DNA of 64,000 bases. Origin: Amyelois transitella (Eukaryota; Arthropoda; Insecta; Lepidoptera; Pyralidae). The DNA is taken from positions 5,441,501 to 5,505,500 of the forward strand of contig NC_083506.1 in the NCBI RefSeq assembly GCF_032362555.1, in the 5' to 3' direction. How positions within the stretch are numbered: the stretch's first letter is position 1; each line of letters opens with the position of its first letter. Shown here one piece after another: positions 61,313-64,000 of the stretch. The position numbers were made by a program, and so were the translations under genes. The notes under the pieces are model-generated. The model had not been told where the DNA came from, made no database searches, and saw only the letters and a list, made by a program, of their open reading frames with translations.

Positions 61313-63427
61313 TGAACGAATTTCGGTGAAATTACACGGGTAGTATATAAGCTGGTATAAGATATGTGCTTTATATTTCGAAATTTTCAAGAGCAAAGCC
61401 CCAGGCCACAGCTAGTTTCTAATAATTACTTTTAAAGGTCGTCGATTTAAGGCTGAATTTTGTAGTTTGCAGTTACGGTGATAGTTATATAAACGAAATT
61501 TTGTATGTTACGTTCATATTTATTTTAGCAAACAAACAGGTTTAATGAAATATTTAGTTTACACATTCTGTTAGAATATATCTACTTCATACCTTTATAA
61601 TAATATTATAAGTTTCCATAATAAACATACATTTCTCTTAACTTTAGACTATATTAATACTAATCAACTTAAGAGTAAGTAGTTTATTTTAATATAATAT
61701 AAAAAAAATATCTGGATACTATCCTTTTTTTTAAATAAATCATTTGTAATCCCATTATAAATAAGGCGGGCAGGCAAAAGTACTTAAGCTCGTCACACAC
61801 ATAGCTTTAATATATATTAATATACTGTAATAAAAAAAAATATCGATGGAAGGCTTGTACACACGGAAATAATGCTATAATGTGATGGTCAGCATAGTAG
61901 CATAGTTCAAAATGCCAGTTGCCATACTAATATAAAATGATTTAAAATGTTATTTGACAAAAGAAATATATATTACAGCTGCGTGCGTGTGCAGCACTTA
62001 AAAAGTACATATAAGTCTGTGACGGATTTTAAGTGATGTAATAATACTGAAACAATATTGCAGCAACATCATACAACCCTATTTTGATCAGTTGGTATTT
62101 TAACTATGTATTAAATAATTATGAAAACTTATGTAAAATTTTTTGAATTATTATTTCTACTGAAGGATATTTATGACACATTCTGATATTAGTCGATTAA
62201 ATTTTGAAAAATCTTAATTTGTGTTAAAATTTTTGTTCATATTAACTTAACCTTTTTATATACTTATTACTTAACATTAACATAAATGGAATATTTTATT
62301 CACTTAAAAATATTGCACATTGGCATACTTATAAGGGATAGTAAATATTTTTGCACTAACCAGACATTTAAATAATAATATGATAACAACATCACAACAA
62401 ATGATTGAACTCAACAAAAATGGTTTTTATATAACTTTGTATTCTTCATTAACATTAACTTGAAATATTTGGACAGATATTATTTGAACATTTAAAATTT
62501 TAATCCAAGGGTTTGGATGGAAGTTTATTATACCTACTCTAATGATAATAAGATTCTTAGTCACCACTTCTTTACAATGTGTGTTGTGAGTCATACCACA
62601 ATCATACTAATAATCAACACAAGTGTCTTGTTGGAGAGATAATATCTTCATTCAATTATTAGACTTTAAGCATTATTTTTATTAGAATAGTAATTACAAA
62701 TGAAAAAAGGTAAATTATGCATGTATTTATACTGAAACATTGCAGTATGATATTTTTATAGAAAATTTGGCACAGAAAAATTAACAATGAATAGATTCAG
62801 CATTAAACAAAACATAAACAGGTTTTGCTTTATCTATATTCATTATACAAATACACAAACATGAAAAAAGTTATCTTCAAATCTGGTTTAATAATCTTCT
62901 GATTGCATAAACATGAAATGGAAAGTTTTGAATGCCAAAATTTATTTTAATTAATTATTGTTCTATATTGACCAATTTATATCACAGATACATACTAAGG
63001 CACAAGTTTCAAATATGACAAGACAAGAGGAAGCAGTGAAAGTGCAATCCGAATATGCAAGTTCTACATTGGGACTTCTTAGTTCCTCCATTGCTGCTTT
63101 CACCACCGATTTTAATATTCTGATGTGATATGGATTATAATGGTAAAACAAGTCTTAATATGGTAAATTCAAGGAAAATTTGTTTTAACATTTTCCAAAC
63201 AATGGAAATTAAACAGAAAATTAATATTGTGTTTTTTAGGCCCTTCCTACAAATCTGTATTTCAATACAGTTGTCATCTCATTTCATGAAAATTTGAGAT
63301 TCATGCAGTGAAGGAAAAAGCAATTATAAAAAAATAATTACATTGTAAAGAGCCACCATAATTTTGATTTTATTATAATCAGGTAAGTAGGAATACTTGT
63401 TTATGTAACATCTGTCCAATGAGCTAC

Positions 63428-64000
63428 CTACTTATTTCTTATATGCATGCTGTTATTTCTTACATAAGGATTCTGCAAAATTCTTGGAGTTGTTTCCATC
63501 ACCCTTAACAGCAGGTCATCTAAATAGTTTTCAAGATCTTTGTTCTTCTTTTTTTCTGCTTCTGCATCTTTCTGCAGATTGTAGATGAGTACAATAAGAT
63601 CTTCTCGTGATTTTCCATCAAACTGTTCTACAACTGTTTTTGGAATACTACTGTAAGCTGGATTCCCAGAATCTTCTTCAACAATGTTTTCCTCTCCGAC
63701 AATGATACGCTCCTCTAGTAACTTTTTGGGTTTATTACTACTACCAAATTTTTTAAAGAATTTTGGACTTGGTTTCTCCTTCAAAGAACTGGGACTATCA
63801 AGTTTATTGTTTCTCTCAAGGCTTGACGATTTCTCCTTATCAATAAGTGTTTGACTATTAGATTTTGATCGAGGATATAATTTTTGGGACCATTCATCGT
63901 TTTTATCTATAATTTGAGTTGGGAGTTGAGCTGGAGTAAATGAATCCAGATTCAATCGAACTGGTTTCTGGGGCACAGTTTTTTCAGGGTTTGCTAAGTT
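63428..64000 (-). CDS. Rip11: Rab11 family-interacting protein, C-terminal exon (partial)
   Basis: This is the last exon of a class I Rab11-FIP, an effector that links Rab11 on recycling endosomes to membrane traffic. The frame is open from the stop TAG at 63428 to the window edge, so the gene continues to the right and no start is called here. After a Ser/Lys/Pro-rich linker, the C-terminal Rab-binding domain is clear: FDGKSREDLIVLIYNLQKDA, then a coiled coil and LENYLDDLLLRVMETTPRIL followed by QNPY, matching the FIP-RBD pattern. The C2 domain expected for class I members would be encoded upstream. The symbol follows the Drosophila class I member and is by homology. Confidence 0.85.
   Translation of the reverse strand, partial: NLANPEKTVPQKPVRLNLDSFTPAQLPTQIIDKNDEWSQKLYPRSKSNSQTLIDKEKSSSLERNNKLDSPSSLKEKPSPKFFKKFGSSNKPKKLLEERIIVGEENIVEEDSGNPAYSSIPKTVVEQFDGKSREDLIVLIYNLQKDAEAEKKKNKDLENYLDDLLLRVMETTPRILQNPYVRNNSMHIRNK

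Larger units (their letters stand above)
60040..63427. other. Intergenic region, KRTCAP2 3' flank and Rab11-FIP 3' flank
   Basis: This is mostly AT-rich sequence without a supported gene. It holds a diverged SINE (about 60545-60775), a family A fragment (61184-61312), and a short repeat remnant ending CACAGCTAGTT at about 61415. TTTATT at 62941-62946 could be a minus-strand poly(A) signal for the Rab11-FIP gene, whose 3' UTR should occupy part of the right side. Confidence 0.5.

Overview
The window is eukaryotic nuclear DNA, most probably from a moth or butterfly. The genes are split into many short exons with GT-AG introns. Intergenic and intronic DNA is AT-rich. The interspersed repeats look lepidopteran: tRNA-headed SINEs, an endonuclease-type LINE, and a ~250-bp repeat ending in a TATG tract. 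The taxon is inferred from gene and repeat style, not proven. No operon, CRISPR array, phage or bacterial system is present.

Layout: (1) 1-2834, minus: a LINE whose open reading frame is uninterrupted to the window edge. It lies in an intron of the next gene. (2) 3384-16036, plus: 20 exons of CAND1, the cullin-RING ligase exchange factor. About 190 N-terminal residues lie left of the window. The exon 6/intron 6 boundary is amplified into a ~26-copy, 119-bp tandem array (6336-9388). (3) 17613-42259, minus, tail-to-tail with CAND1: a 41-exon coiled-coil gene that I assign to the MTCL/SOGA microtubule-crosslinking family (2416 residues as modelled, every intron phase consistent). Its introns hold a LINE remnant, an inverted-repeat transposon, several SINE-like copies and a decayed coding remnant. 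(4) 44676-52292, minus: sialic acid synthase (NANS), 5 exons. A large intron holds a BEL/Pao fragment, an inverted-repeat DNA element carrying a short coding exon, and a 5'-truncated LINE interrupted by a SINE. (5) 52792-56508, minus: mitochondrial HMG-CoA lyase (HMGCL), 6 exons. (6) 58220-60039, plus: KRTCAP2, an oligosaccharyltransferase subunit, 4 exons. (7) 63428-64000, minus: the last exon of a Rab11-FIP (Rip11-like) gene that continues past the right edge.

The genes are unrelated housekeeping or cytoskeletal functions and do not form a pathway. I rebuilt exons by hand from splice signals, reading frame and remembered family sequence. Total coding lengths of the complete genes are exact multiples of three, which supports the models.

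The most unusual signals are structural. They are the homogenised 119-bp array duplicating a coding exon end with its splice donor, a second and older array in NANS derived from its own exon 4, two near-perfect snap-back palindromes in CAND1 introns, an intact LINE ORF, a metal-ligand His-to-Gln change in NANS, and a cluster of xQT motifs (possible dynein light chain sites) in one large MTCL exon. I see no evidence for a wholly new biochemical system.
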